Assembly: GCA_947396885.1 (NCBI GenBank)
Contig: OX377202.1
Coordinates: 67,552,643 to 67,616,642 of the forward strand
Direction of reading: 5' to 3'
Source of the DNA: Heligmosomoides polygyrus polygyrus
Taxonomy: Eukaryota; Nematoda; Chromadorea; Rhabditida; Heligmosomidae
DNA: 64,000 nucleotides
A model generated the notes under the pieces. That model did not search any database and had not been told where the DNA came from. It saw nothing but the letters and a program-made list of their open reading frames with translations. This document shows positions 1 through 8,899 of the stretch, in pieces. The translations under genes and the position numbers were made by a program. The stretch's first letter is position 1. Each line of letters begins with the position of its first letter.

Positions 1-1930
1 CACCAAGCTGCAAGGTTGGAACTCGGCATAACGAAGCCTGGACGACGCAAGGTCGACATGGTTTTGGACGGACGATGTGAAAGCGAAGGTTAGAGAGAAG
101 AAATCGCTTTACCATGTGTTTCTCTGCGATAAAACTGCCGACAACTGGCCGAAGTATCAGAAGGTGAGGAAGGCTGCAAAGAAAGCCGTGGCTGTTGCGA
201 AAGCCACTCATTATAGTGATGTCAACAAAAAGCTCGAGTTGATGGTGAGCGGTATTTGTACCGACTTGCTGAGACCCGCCATCGCCATACCGAGGATATT
301 GAAAATTTCTTTGACATCAATGATGAGAGCGGCCATCTTCTGACAGACCGCAAAAAGGCGTTAAAGCGATGGCGTGAGTACTTTGAAGAAATTTCCACTA
401 TGGAATTTCCTCACCCGGCTATCCCTTCTGTGGGTTTTGTTCACGGTCGCGTTCACAAGATCACCGTGGAGGAAACGGAAGCGGCTCTGAAGAAGATGAT
501 GTCATGCAAGGCGACAGGACCGGATGATCTGGCAGCCGATGTTTGGAAGTCGAAGCTCTGGTATCCCTGAGTGGTTGACTGAGTTCTTCAACCAGGTAGT
601 AAAGGAGAGGAAAGTGTTGACACAACAGTACGACGATTTGGAAGAAGAATTGCAGTCCTGCAGACTGCTCCAATTACCGTCCGATTCGCTTGCTTTCGCA
701 CAACATGAAGATCTTCGAACGAATTGTCGATGGACGAATTCGGAACATCGTCAAGCTCTCCGACAACCAGTGCGGTTTTGTGTCTGGTTCTGGGACCATC
801 GATGCTATACACGCCGCCCGCCTCCTGGTGGGGAAGCATCGCGAGAAACAGAGGCTGGTGCATATAACCTTTCTCGACTTGGAGAAGGCTTTCGACCGCG
901 TACCGCGTGAGGTTATATGGTACGCCTTGCGACAACACAACGTACTTGACGAGCTCATAGAGTGGGTGCGGACGCTCTACTATTGCCCAAAGAGTAGAGT
1001 GCAAGCGGCGGCTGGAACCTCGATGGAGTTTCCCATCTCCGTTGGGGTGCACCAGGGATCTGCGCTTTCTCCACTCCTCTTTGTTGTCGTCATGGATGCC
1101 ATTACCAGAGATCTTCGGAAGCCTGTCCCATGGACATTGCTTTATGCTGATGACGTGATGGTCGCTTGCGAAGATAAGGATGATCTCGAGCGGCAGGTGC
1201 AAGCTTGGTGCGACCGCCAGGCGATGTTCGGACTCAAATTGAACGTCAAGAAGACCGAGTACCTAACGACTGACGTGAACGAGTCCGGCTCCATTAAGAT
1301 TGACGACATTGAGTTTTCACGCACTTCGGTGTTTAAATACCTGGGATGAGCAATAGCGTCTGACGGCGGTCTGATGGTTGAAGTGAACTCACGCGTGAGT
1401 GCAGCTTGGTCCAAGTGGCGTTCGCTGACTGGTGTGCTCTGCGATAGGAAGATACCAGAGCACATGAAGTCGAAGATTTACAGAGCTGTCGTGCGCCCGG
1501 TAGCGATGTACGGCGTTGAGTGTTGACCTGCGACTAAGGAAGTTGAAACGCGCCTCAGCGTCATGGAGACGAAGATGCTGCGCTGGACGGCTGGAGTCAC
1601 GCGCATGGACCGCATTCGAAATGATGCTATTCGGCAAAAGTTAGGTGTCGCGCCGATAGCCGACAAGATGCGCGAAGCTCGCTTGCGATGTTACGGCCAC
1701 GTTCTGCGTGGGAAAGAAGACAGCGTCCGCAAGATAGGCCTTGAGTTGGAAGTATATGGAAAGCGGCCTAGAGGACGCCCGAAGCAGCGTTGGTCCGATA
1801 CGTTACACACGGACATGAAAATAGCTGGTGTCCACCCTGATCAAGCGCAGGATCGGGAAAGGTGGCGTCGTAACACCAGAAGAGCGGACCCCGCGACGAT
1901 GCGGGACAAACGCTGAAGAATAATAAGAAG
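1..1930 (+). mobile_element. RTE-clade LINE, 3' part, decayed
   Basis: This is the reverse transcriptase (RT) half of a non-LTR retrotransposon that begins upstream of the window. RT blocks are readable: a FLDLEKAFDRV-like block near 875-905, HQGSALSPLLF near 1050-1080 and the catalytic YADD at 1143-1154. A C-terminal RWYGHVL/GKRPRGRPKQRW-type region ends at a stop near 1914. The upstream part is spread over three frames, with frameshifts near 250-300, 540 and 620-690. The RT frame has in-frame TGA stops at 1347-1349 and 1524-1526; the second replaces the Trp of the usual ECW motif. The tail is an AATAATAAGAAG-like stretch. It belongs to the same clade as the LINE at 2900-6045 but is clearly older. 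It is not functional. Confidence 0.85.
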
Positions 1931-2219
1931 AATTTTATTCGAAGGTGGAATAAACTTCCAGTCTTCAAGCATGCAACTTCAATCATGGAAGTTGTCGATA
2001 TTCCTTCCCACCATTGTGGGAATTGCAGGAACAGACATCGATAATTAGAGAAAATCTTGCGGTCGATCTATTTTTTTGGTGAAGCTTTTTGAAAAAACGC
2101 AGACAAGGTGATACACGCTGCAATGAATATGATTCTGTTTACACTTTCTAGCATATGATGTGTAACATCTGACGCAGGTCTAGATAGGAGCGCATCCTGT
2201 ACTTCTCCCCAACTGGCAC

Positions 2220-2830
2220 CCTTTCCTGAGTGCACCAGTCCTTAGTGAAGTTCTTCCTGCCCACCTTAGTAATACAAGCATGTTCCTTAAATGCCTCCGC
2301 AGAACACGCTTGCGCTACCTGCCCTTGGCCACCTGCCTCATGGAGTCGTTTGATGTTACGGCACTATACATCAAAGTATCAAACGATTCCGCAATGGAAG
2401 CCATCTCCGAGCTTCCCTACAAACACCATAAAACAGTTAACATGTTTGGGTTTTCCACAACCCGTTTGATGGCACTCTTTGAGAAGTGTCTGTCATGCGA
2501 TGTCTTCAGGTGGTCTGGGAAGTATTTCTTGCAGATAAGGAAATTAGCTATAGGACAACGCCTGGCAACCACACTAGCCATTCCCTTCACGTCATGGTTT
2601 GAAGCGCCTGTGGTGCCACGGCTTTCTTTGGGGAGAACTGCTTCGTCGCCTGCGCCAAGCAGGATGAAATGGAGAAGTGCTCTGAGGTCATGAAGAGCCA
2701 GTCAATCCTACAGGGAAAAAACCTTGCGGAAACTAGCTTTATTTCTTCAAGGTTCAGGTTCAGGTGGCAGGAAATATCTACGTCATCAGCGTATCGTAGA
2801 CAAGGCTGCAGAAACATAATTGGTGAATAA
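2220..2830 (+). pseudogene. Penelope-like element RT fragment
   Basis: The translation around 2340-2600 carries SFDVTALYIKV, then NMFGFSTTRLMALFEKCLS, FRWSGKYFLQI and IGQRLATTLAIPF. These match RT blocks of Penelope-like elements as I remember them. Past about 2600 the frame shifts; CFVACAKQDEMEKC and a NIIGE-type end continue the same domain. No YxDD box and no GIY-YIG endonuclease are readable. It is a broken internal fragment that cannot move on its own. The family call is recognition only, not a search result. Confidence 0.7.
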
Positions 2831-2867
2831 ATATCATTATGTGCAGTGGAATATGTGGAATAGGTGG

Positions 2868-2871
<4 letters not shown>

Positions 2872-2899
<28 letters not shown>
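2872..2899. repeat. (ATT)n microsatellite at LINE 5' end
   Basis: About nine ATT units lie directly 5' of the tRNA-like head of the next LINE. A matching ATT tract lies just 3' of the element at 6038-6060. The pair may be a target duplication, or show insertion into an ATT microsatellite. Confidence 0.9.
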
Positions 2900-2901
2900 G
2901 A

Positions 2902-2972
2902 GCCGAGTTAGCCTAGTGGTTAGTAGTGTAGTTTCATGCACAAACGGTCACAGGTTCGACTCCCGGCTCGGG
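2902..2972 (+). other. tRNA-like sequence with A and B boxes
   Basis: The sequence has a box-A match TAGCCTAGTGG at 2909-2919 and a perfect box-B match GGTTCGACTCC at 2953-2963. CCGAG (2903-2907) pairs with CTCGG (2967-2971) in the acceptor position. The rest of the acceptor and T stems is imperfect, so a working tRNA is doubtful. It sits exactly between the ATT tract and the LINE body and could act as an internal pol III promoter or as a SINE-like head of the LINE. Confidence 0.6.
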
Positions 2973-3027
2973 CACGCCATGCCCTGCAAAAAGCAAAAAT
3001 GGCAACGGTTCCAGCGTCAGGCCCAGG

Positions 3028-4596
3028 TTGGCAGGCCGGCTGATGGAGAAACCTCGTCACAAAACCATGATCACAAGTCGCAAGAGAGTCAGTGTAAAGG
3101 CTAGGACGTCACCCGGAAGTGGCGCACAGAACCCCCGTCCGAGTTCTGTGGTCAGTATGCGAGGGCTACCGAGGGCCGAACGACCTCGGCTAAAGAAGCT
3201 AGTTCGACTGGGGACTCTGAATGTGGGAACGCTGACCGGGAGATCTAGGGAAGTGGCTGACCTGATGAAGCGCAGAAGGATACAAGTCCTGTGTCTGCAG
3301 GAAACGCGATGGAAAGGGGCGAAACCCAAGGAGATCGGAGAAGGGGTCAAGCTGTACTACAACGGAGAGGACACCAAGAGGAACGGGGTAGGGATAGCTG
3401 TCGCGGAGTCCCTCAAGGATTCAGTAGCGGCTGTCCAAATAATAAACGACCGCATCATGTCACTACGGCTGGACACGAAGGAGGGTTACTGGACCATCAT
3501 GTCTGTCTACGCTCCGCAGACCGGATGCTCCGAGCACGACAAGGATGACTTCTACCTCTCGCTCGAGGAAGCCATAAGGTCCGTACCAGAAGGCGACTAC
3601 CTCTCCATAGCAGGGGACATGAACGGGCATGTGGGGAGTAGCAGAAGAGGAGTGGAAAGGGTTCATGGAGGAAAAGGGATCGGCCTGGTAAACCCGGATG
3701 GAGAACGAATTCTGGATCTGGCTATCGCCCACGACCTGGCTGTCTGTAGCACCTTCTTCGCGAAGAGGGAGAGCCAGAAGGTGACCTATGCTAGCGGAGG
3801 AAGAAGAACTGAGGTCGACCACATCCTGGTTCGAAGGGCTGCCCTGAAAACAGTCCGGAATGTGAAGGTCATTCCGGGAGAAGACGTGGCATCACAGCAC
3901 AGACCCTTGGTAGCCGACCTTAGCATACCTCTACCCACCTGGCCCAAAGTGAGGACGGAACCCAGGATCCGATGGTGGAGACTGCGGGGTTCAGAGCGGA
4001 ACGAGCTACGAAGGGCAGTGCTCGAAGCAGACCTTCCAGATCCAGCTGGTCCCGTGAATGAGACCTGGAGGAGGGTAGCCGAGACAATCCTGAGATGTGC
4101 CAAGGAAACCCTGGGAGAAACAAAGGGAGGAACCAGAGGGAATAAATCGGCATGGTTCTGGAACGAAGAGGTGCAGGCTGCGGTGAAGAGGAAGAAGGAG
4201 GCCTACAAGCTGTGGCAAAAGACGAGGGCACCCGAGCATCTCACAGCCTACAGGAAGCTGAAGAGGCTGGCAAAAACAGCTGTAGCGAAGGCAAAGAACG
4301 CGGAAATGGATGCCCTGTACGAGAAACTAGACGGGCCAGAGGGAGAGAAGTTTGCCATCCGCCTGGCCAAGGCGCGTCATAGAGCTAGCCTCGACATTCG
4401 AGTAGTGAAAACTGTGAAGAGTGCTGACGGTAGAGTGTTACGGAAGCCGGTCGAGGTCAGAGAGAGATGGGAGGAGTACTTCAAGGAACTCCTGAACGAG
4501 GAGTTCCCTCGTCGGGAGGCCGAGGAAGAACAGCCAACGGAAGGACCCATCCCACCCTGGACGCAAGAGAGGTTCGCAAGGCCATACGGAAGATGA
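3028..4596 (+). CDS. LINE endonuclease region ORF
   Basis: This is the N-terminal part of the LINE polyprotein. From about 3200 it shows the exonuclease-endonuclease-phosphatase fold motifs: LGTLNVGTLTGR, the metal-binding Glu in CLQETRWKG, SVYAPQTG, AGDMNGHVG, TEVDHILVRR and the catalytic His in ASQHRPLVADL. This nuclease nicks target DNA to prime reverse transcription. A Lys/Arg-rich linker leads towards RT. The frame is lost near 4570 and runs to an artificial stop at 4594-4596; the true continuation is the RT frame below. The start used here is the first Met of the open frame. A Met near 3157, closer to the EN domain, is equally plausible. Confidence 0.85.
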   Translation: MAGRLMEKPRHKTMITSRKRVSVKARTSPGSGAQNPRPSSVVSMRGLPRAERPRLKKLVRLGTLNVGTLTGRSREVADLMKRRRIQVLCLQETRWKGAKPKEIGEGVKLYYNGEDTKRNGVGIAVAESLKDSVAAVQIINDRIMSLRLDTKEGYWTIMSVYAPQTGCSEHDKDDFYLSLEEAIRSVPEGDYLSIAGDMNGHVGSSRRGVERVHGGKGIGLVNPDGERILDLAIAHDLAVCSTFFAKRESQKVTYASGGRRTEVDHILVRRAALKTVRNVKVIPGEDVASQHRPLVADLSIPLPTWPKVRTEPRIRWWRLRGSERNELRRAVLEADLPDPAGPVNETWRRVAETILRCAKETLGETKGGTRGNKSAWFWNEEVQAAVKRKKEAYKLWQKTRAPEHLTAYRKLKRLAKTAVAKAKNAEMDALYEKLDGPEGEKFAIRLAKARHRASLDIRVVKTVKSADGRVLRKPVEVRERWEEYFKELLNEEFPRREAEEEQPTEGPIPPWTQERFARPYGR

Positions 4597-6014
4597 AACT
4601 CGGAAAGGCAGCAGGGCCTGACGGTGTGCCAGTAGAGGCTTGGAAGGTGCTCGGGAACCTCGGAATCAACTGGCTGACGCAGTTCCTCAACAGAATCACG
4701 AAAGAAGGTAAGATGCCGGATGACTGGAGGAACAGCAACATCTTCAAGCAGAAGGGAGACGCTTCCGAATGCTCCAACTACCGAGGGATAAAACTGATCT
4801 CACACACGATGAAGATCTACGAACGACTGGTAGACTCAAGGCTGAGGGAGATGGTACCCATCTCCCAGGTGCAGTGGGGCTTCATGCCTGAGAGGTCCAC
4901 CACAGACGCCATCTTCATCGCTCGTCAGGTGATGGAGAAATATCGGGAGAAACGAAAACCCTGCTACCTGGCATTCCTGGATCTGGAGAAGGCCTACGAC
5001 AGGCTAGCTCGGACCGTAATCTGGAATGCCCTTCGAGGGAGGGGTGTCCCGGAACGTCTGATCACGGTCATAAGGGACATGTACGAGGGCTCGAAAGCGG
5101 CGATACGAACTCCACACGGGGTGACAAGGAAAGTGGACATCACAGTGGGGGTACACCAAGGGTCGGCTCTGAGCCCGTTCCTCTTCCTGCTGACGCTTGA
5201 CTCTATAGTGAACCACCTTGAGAAAGGCCCTCTCAGAACGATCCTCTACGCGGACGACATCGCCCTAGTAGCCGACAACCAGGAGGAGCTGGAGGAGAAG
5301 GTGCAGCTGTGGCAGAGAGCCCTTGCGGACAACGGCCTACGGCTGAACGTGAAGAAGACGAAGTTCATCAGCTCTGAGCAGTGCGCTGGATCGATCCTAG
5401 ACTGCCAAGGGGAAACGATCGAGAAGGTGGAAGAATTCCGCTACCTCGGAAGTGACCTATCCGAGGAAGGAAGTGTGGACCAGGCGGTCAGGGGACGGAT
5501 AAACGCAGCCTGGCTCAAGTGGAGGGAGTCCACAGGAATCCTCTGCGACCGTAGATGCTCCAGGACGCTCAAAGGCAAACTCTATAGAACAGTTGTAAGA
5601 CCTGCCCTCCTCTACGGCAGTGAGTGCTGGGCCCTGGGTAGGGCGCAGGAGCGGCAACTGCACGCGGCAGAGATGAGGATGCTGAGGTGGGCATGTGGAT
5701 GGACCCGTCGGGACAGGGTGCGAAACGAGGATGTTAGGGCAGTGATGAAGACTGCCCCAATCCAGCTGAAGATGAGAGAGCAGCGCCTGAGGTGGTATGG
5801 ACACGTCCTCAGAAGACCAGAGGATCACCCCACAAGGTTGGCCCTAGATTACGAGGCACCCGGAAAGCGTCCGAGAGGAGCCCCTAGGAAAAGATGGAAG
5901 GACGTCATTAAGAGAGATCTCGCCGAAGTCGGCGCCACGGCAGATGACGCCCTTGATAGAATGAGGTGGCGACAGATCACAAGAACAGCGGACCCTGCGA
6001 CTGCGCGGGACTAA
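4467..6014 (+). CDS. LINE reverse transcriptase region ORF
   Basis: This frame carries the RT of the same LINE; the genuine part starts near 4570 with VRKAIRKMKLGKAAGPDGVP. It then shows AFLDLEKAYDR, VHQGSALSPFLFLL, the catalytic YADD at 5247-5258 and LRLNVKKTKF. The C-terminal part contains YGSECWAL, RWYGHVLRR and GKRPRGAPRKRWKD, ending ADPATARD. Residues before about 4570 are out-of-frame translation of the linker. It presumably belongs to one EN-RT polyprotein split by a one-base deletion. No premature stop is seen in the RT. It would make cDNA from its RNA at the nicked target. Confidence 0.88.
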   Translation: MGGVLQGTPERGVPSSGGRGRTANGRTHPTLDAREVRKAIRKMKLGKAAGPDGVPVEAWKVLGNLGINWLTQFLNRITKEGKMPDDWRNSNIFKQKGDASECSNYRGIKLISHTMKIYERLVDSRLREMVPISQVQWGFMPERSTTDAIFIARQVMEKYREKRKPCYLAFLDLEKAYDRLARTVIWNALRGRGVPERLITVIRDMYEGSKAAIRTPHGVTRKVDITVGVHQGSALSPFLFLLTLDSIVNHLEKGPLRTILYADDIALVADNQEELEEKVQLWQRALADNGLRLNVKKTKFISSEQCAGSILDCQGETIEKVEEFRYLGSDLSEEGSVDQAVRGRINAAWLKWRESTGILCDRRCSRTLKGKLYRTVVRPALLYGSECWALGRAQERQLHAAEMRMLRWACGWTRRDRVRNEDVRAVMKTAPIQLKMREQRLRWYGHVLRRPEDHPTRLALDYEAPGKRPRGAPRKRWKDVIKRDLAEVGATADDALDRMRWRQITRTADPATARD

Positions 6015-6037
6015 ACGCTCAGGAGAAGAAGAAGAAG

Positions 6038-6070
6038 AATTATTATTATTATTATTGCATTATTATTACA
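6038..6070. repeat. ATT-rich tract at LINE 3' end
   Basis: A run of ATT units follows the GAAGAAGAAG tail and mirrors the tract at 2872-2899. It marks the 3' boundary of the LINE. Confidence 0.8.
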
Positions 6071-6559
6071 ATTTATTTCTTAGTTTAGCAGTCTCATTTA
6101 CAAACAAAATTTGTTCTCCATCAACTATAGTAAACTATGTTTTAGATATGATGCATATTTATACTACATATATTGCTGCGAATTCTAACAAGTTATTGTA
6201 TGTCATATACGCGTTTGATAAAATTTTATTATCACATTGTTTTAATTGCCATTATTTTGTTTAATTATTGTATATAACTCATTTTTATTTTCGTTAAATT
6301 TATATTTATAACAAATTAACTTATTCTTATGTTGCCAGGTTCGACCCTCGATGAATCTCGGCATTGATCATCGCAGTTCAACACCACACCAAACAATTAT
6401 TCTTATGTATACACCTAAATATGTTTGTTATTATAAATTCATTGGTATATCCATTGTGTACATATTAGTTTTTAAGTTCAATGATTCTTTCAATGAAAGA
6501 ATCTAATTTTGAACATATGTTAGCTCTTCCTAGTGTTTCTGTTAAAATAACAGCTTCTT

Positions 6560-7660
6560 CACATTTATTGATATTGCTGACGAATTATGGGGGAATCTGA
6601 AAGGTTTGACGTTAAAATCATCAGTTTTGTTGTCCAGTTTGGTTTTATCATTCCATTTGTCACATTTAAAGTAATATCCAAGTAATTGCAGTTGTATTCG
6701 TTGTTTTGTGTTTTCTTCAATTCTAATATATCTTTGTAGACTTGTTTCAAGATTTTATCAACCATTTCATTTAGGTTATGTACAACTAATATGTCATCCA
6801 TATATCTGTATGGTATGAAAATAGCCTTATCATCTCTGTACGTCTTGGAAAAATAATGTTCTAATACTGATAAAGTCAAGTTGGCTAATAATGGACTAAA
6901 ATTACCTCCTTGAGGAACACCTTTATTTTGCTGAAAAATAACTGAATTAAACAAAACATAACTGTTTTTAAGTAATTACCCAACGCAGTAAATAATATCT
7001 TGTTTGCTGAATAAGTTATATTTCGTACTTAACAATTCATTGTCAGTATGAAACACTTTATTTCTTTTGCAGGCTATGTATTTATTGTTTGAGTTTTTGG
7101 AACAATTTTAATTAGATCCATAATATTATTTAGAATAGTTGTATGTTGCATGCTGGTAAACATATTTTTAAAATCAGCTGAGTATACTTCATATTGTTGT
7201 TGTGTATTGTATTTAATTCATGGGCAATGTTTGTATTATTAATCGCCCAATATGTTTTTATTGATTTAATTATTTATTACTAATTTACAATAGCTTTAAT
7301 TGATTTTAATAAAGGTAAATATTTGTTGTAGTTGTAACGCTAAGTTTCTAATACTACTTTTAGACGCTCCTGTTATGAACCTAAAACTTATTGGGTTTTT
7401 ATGTAGTTTTGGAGGATAATAAATTACAGGGAGTTGAGGGTCGTTATCCATTTTTAGTTTGTTTTTTATATTGAAATATTTGTGTTTATTTAAATTGGTC
7501 AAACTGCTAATGTTTAATAAAGGCTTATAAAGTTTGTTATTACTAATATTTTCGTTTGCTATAATAAGGTTTTCATTATTAATTTCTATTTCCATTTCTT
7601 TCACAATTGTTTATAAATAATATCTTTTGCATATAATTCCACAATTATTTGCACAATTGA
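6560..7660 (-). pseudogene. AT-rich degenerate reverse transcriptase
   Basis: Read on the minus strand, 7604-7296 gives YYPPKLHKNPISFRFITG. The middle gives SADFKNMFTSM. The stretch 6954-6565 gives GVPQGGNFSPLLANL and the active-site box YRYMDDILVV (about 6791-6815). The order fits an RT of Penelope-like or related unclassified type. At least three stops or frame changes lie between the pieces. The region from about 6040 to 7700 is strikingly AT-rich compared with its neighbours. Classification is uncertain because the PKLHKNP block suggests Penelope-like elements while GVPQGG suggests other RT groups. Confidence 0.6.
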
Positions 7661-8230
7661 GTTTTCCTTTGTGAATTCTCGGTTAAGGTTATGTGATTCG
7701 TTGATGAACCCGACCCCTGAAATGCATAAATGTCATAAATGATAGCAGGCGTCGTTCATGCTATGTAGCTTACTGTGAAAATGGCCGTTCCACTTCTCCG
7801 ACTATTTCCTACGTCGGACCTTTGGGCCACACCTGAGCTAGACCTCTTATATTAAGGCAGATCTTTTCAGTTTTGTTGTATTTACTTGTCACCTGCCGTA
7901 TTATATGTTACCTATTACAGAGCTCCGTGAACCTCTCCTTGACGGCGAAGCTTTTTCCTGATGTGACACGCTTTTAACATTCCGTGCAACAGAGATCGCT
8001 AATACTGCAACCTGATGGTATAGAAACAACATATCCTCCAGAGGACTACCACATTATCGTTGATGCTCATTCGATATTAACAACTGCTTTTACAGTATTT
8101 TACTCCAAATACAGTACCGTCGGTAAATGTTCGCCAAAATGCGGCCGGCGGCGGATTAATCCGTTTCCGCCGCTTTGCCATAACTCTCTTCAAAGTCGCT
8201 TATATTTAATGAAAGGCACATTGTTGGAAA
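7660..8230. other. Intergenic stretch, nothing recognised
   Basis: The stretch has mixed composition between the AT-rich RT relic and a dispersed repeat. Short open frames look random and no motif, RNA gene or repeat was recognised. Confidence 0.5.
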
Positions 8231-8660
8231 AATTGCATTTTTATTAATTCTTTCTGTACTTAGTGGGCTGGTGCTCGCATCTAGATTGCATATGCTCGTA
8301 GAACAGTCAGACAAAAGAACAGGAAAGGGGAAACTCCGGTACCTCGCACGTTCAAGGATGCACTGTTGTTGATCATCTTGAATGATAATTCCATACCTGT
8401 TCTTATTTCGCACCCTGTAGATATGTTGAATAGTTTACTTTACATTGCAGTGTTACACTCCATTCCTTGAACTTTAGCTGTTGACCACATGAAGTTGAAA
8501 CGTATCTATTCTTTTTTTCTTTTTTCACTTGAGATAATGGTTTGCGGTTAGTTGTATTTTTATCGAAATTTAACGATTTACCGGAAATTTAACGAAAATT
8601 TTCCATTTAAAAAATCGTTAAAAAAATTTAACGCACAGAATTTTCTGTGCACCCCTGGTG
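8230..8660 (+). repeat. Dispersed repeat with TTAACG block, copy 1
   Basis: The part around 8235-8415 reappears inverted at about 43780-43975, including ACTTAGTGGGCT and a long shared stretch ending near TTCTTATTTC. Both copies have a block of TTAACG/CGTTAAA palindromes on the same relative side (8560-8640 here). The block ends in TTTAACGCAC...CACCCCTGG. It is probably an old non-autonomous element. No coding potential is seen. Confidence 0.65.
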
Positions 8661-8899
8661 TGCACTTCGAGTGGCAATGGGTCCTGCTGAGGCATAGCGC
8701 GCGGAAGGGTCGGAGACCCACCGCACCGCGGTTTTTTGCACTTTCGCTGCCCCAGTGCTGCCGGCAGCGGCCGCAGCGGCAGTATTCGAGGAAAAGCTTC
8801 AAGGAAGGGGGTTGAACCGCTTTCTCTGTGGGTCGTGCTCTTCCAGTCAAAATTAGTGGGAAGCTGAAATTCCCCAGCAAAATAGTCTCTCCACTCCAT

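Larger units (their letters stand above)
2900..6045 (+). mobile_element. Near-full-length RTE-type LINE
   Basis: This non-LTR retrotransposon has an apurinic/apyrimidinic-type endonuclease (EN) followed by RT, then a GAAGAAGAAG tail. It is bounded on both sides by ATT tracts and starts with a tRNA-like segment. The coding region is open except for one frame change near 4567-4571, where the sequence looks like GAGGAGGTT that lost one G. That suggests recent insertion. A 3' end of the same family lies on the minus strand at 60895-61240, which supports it being a repeated family. Exact ends are inferred from the ATT tracts. Confidence 0.85.

Noticed and set aside
2872..2899. CRISPR-like or satellite array
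   Set aside because: It is a plain ATT microsatellite; no spacers or repeat units of CRISPR type are present anywhere in the window.
6333..6352. Box-B-like GGTTCGACCCTCG near a LINE end
   Set aside because: No box A at a suitable distance and no acceptor pairing, so a tRNA or SINE call is not supported.
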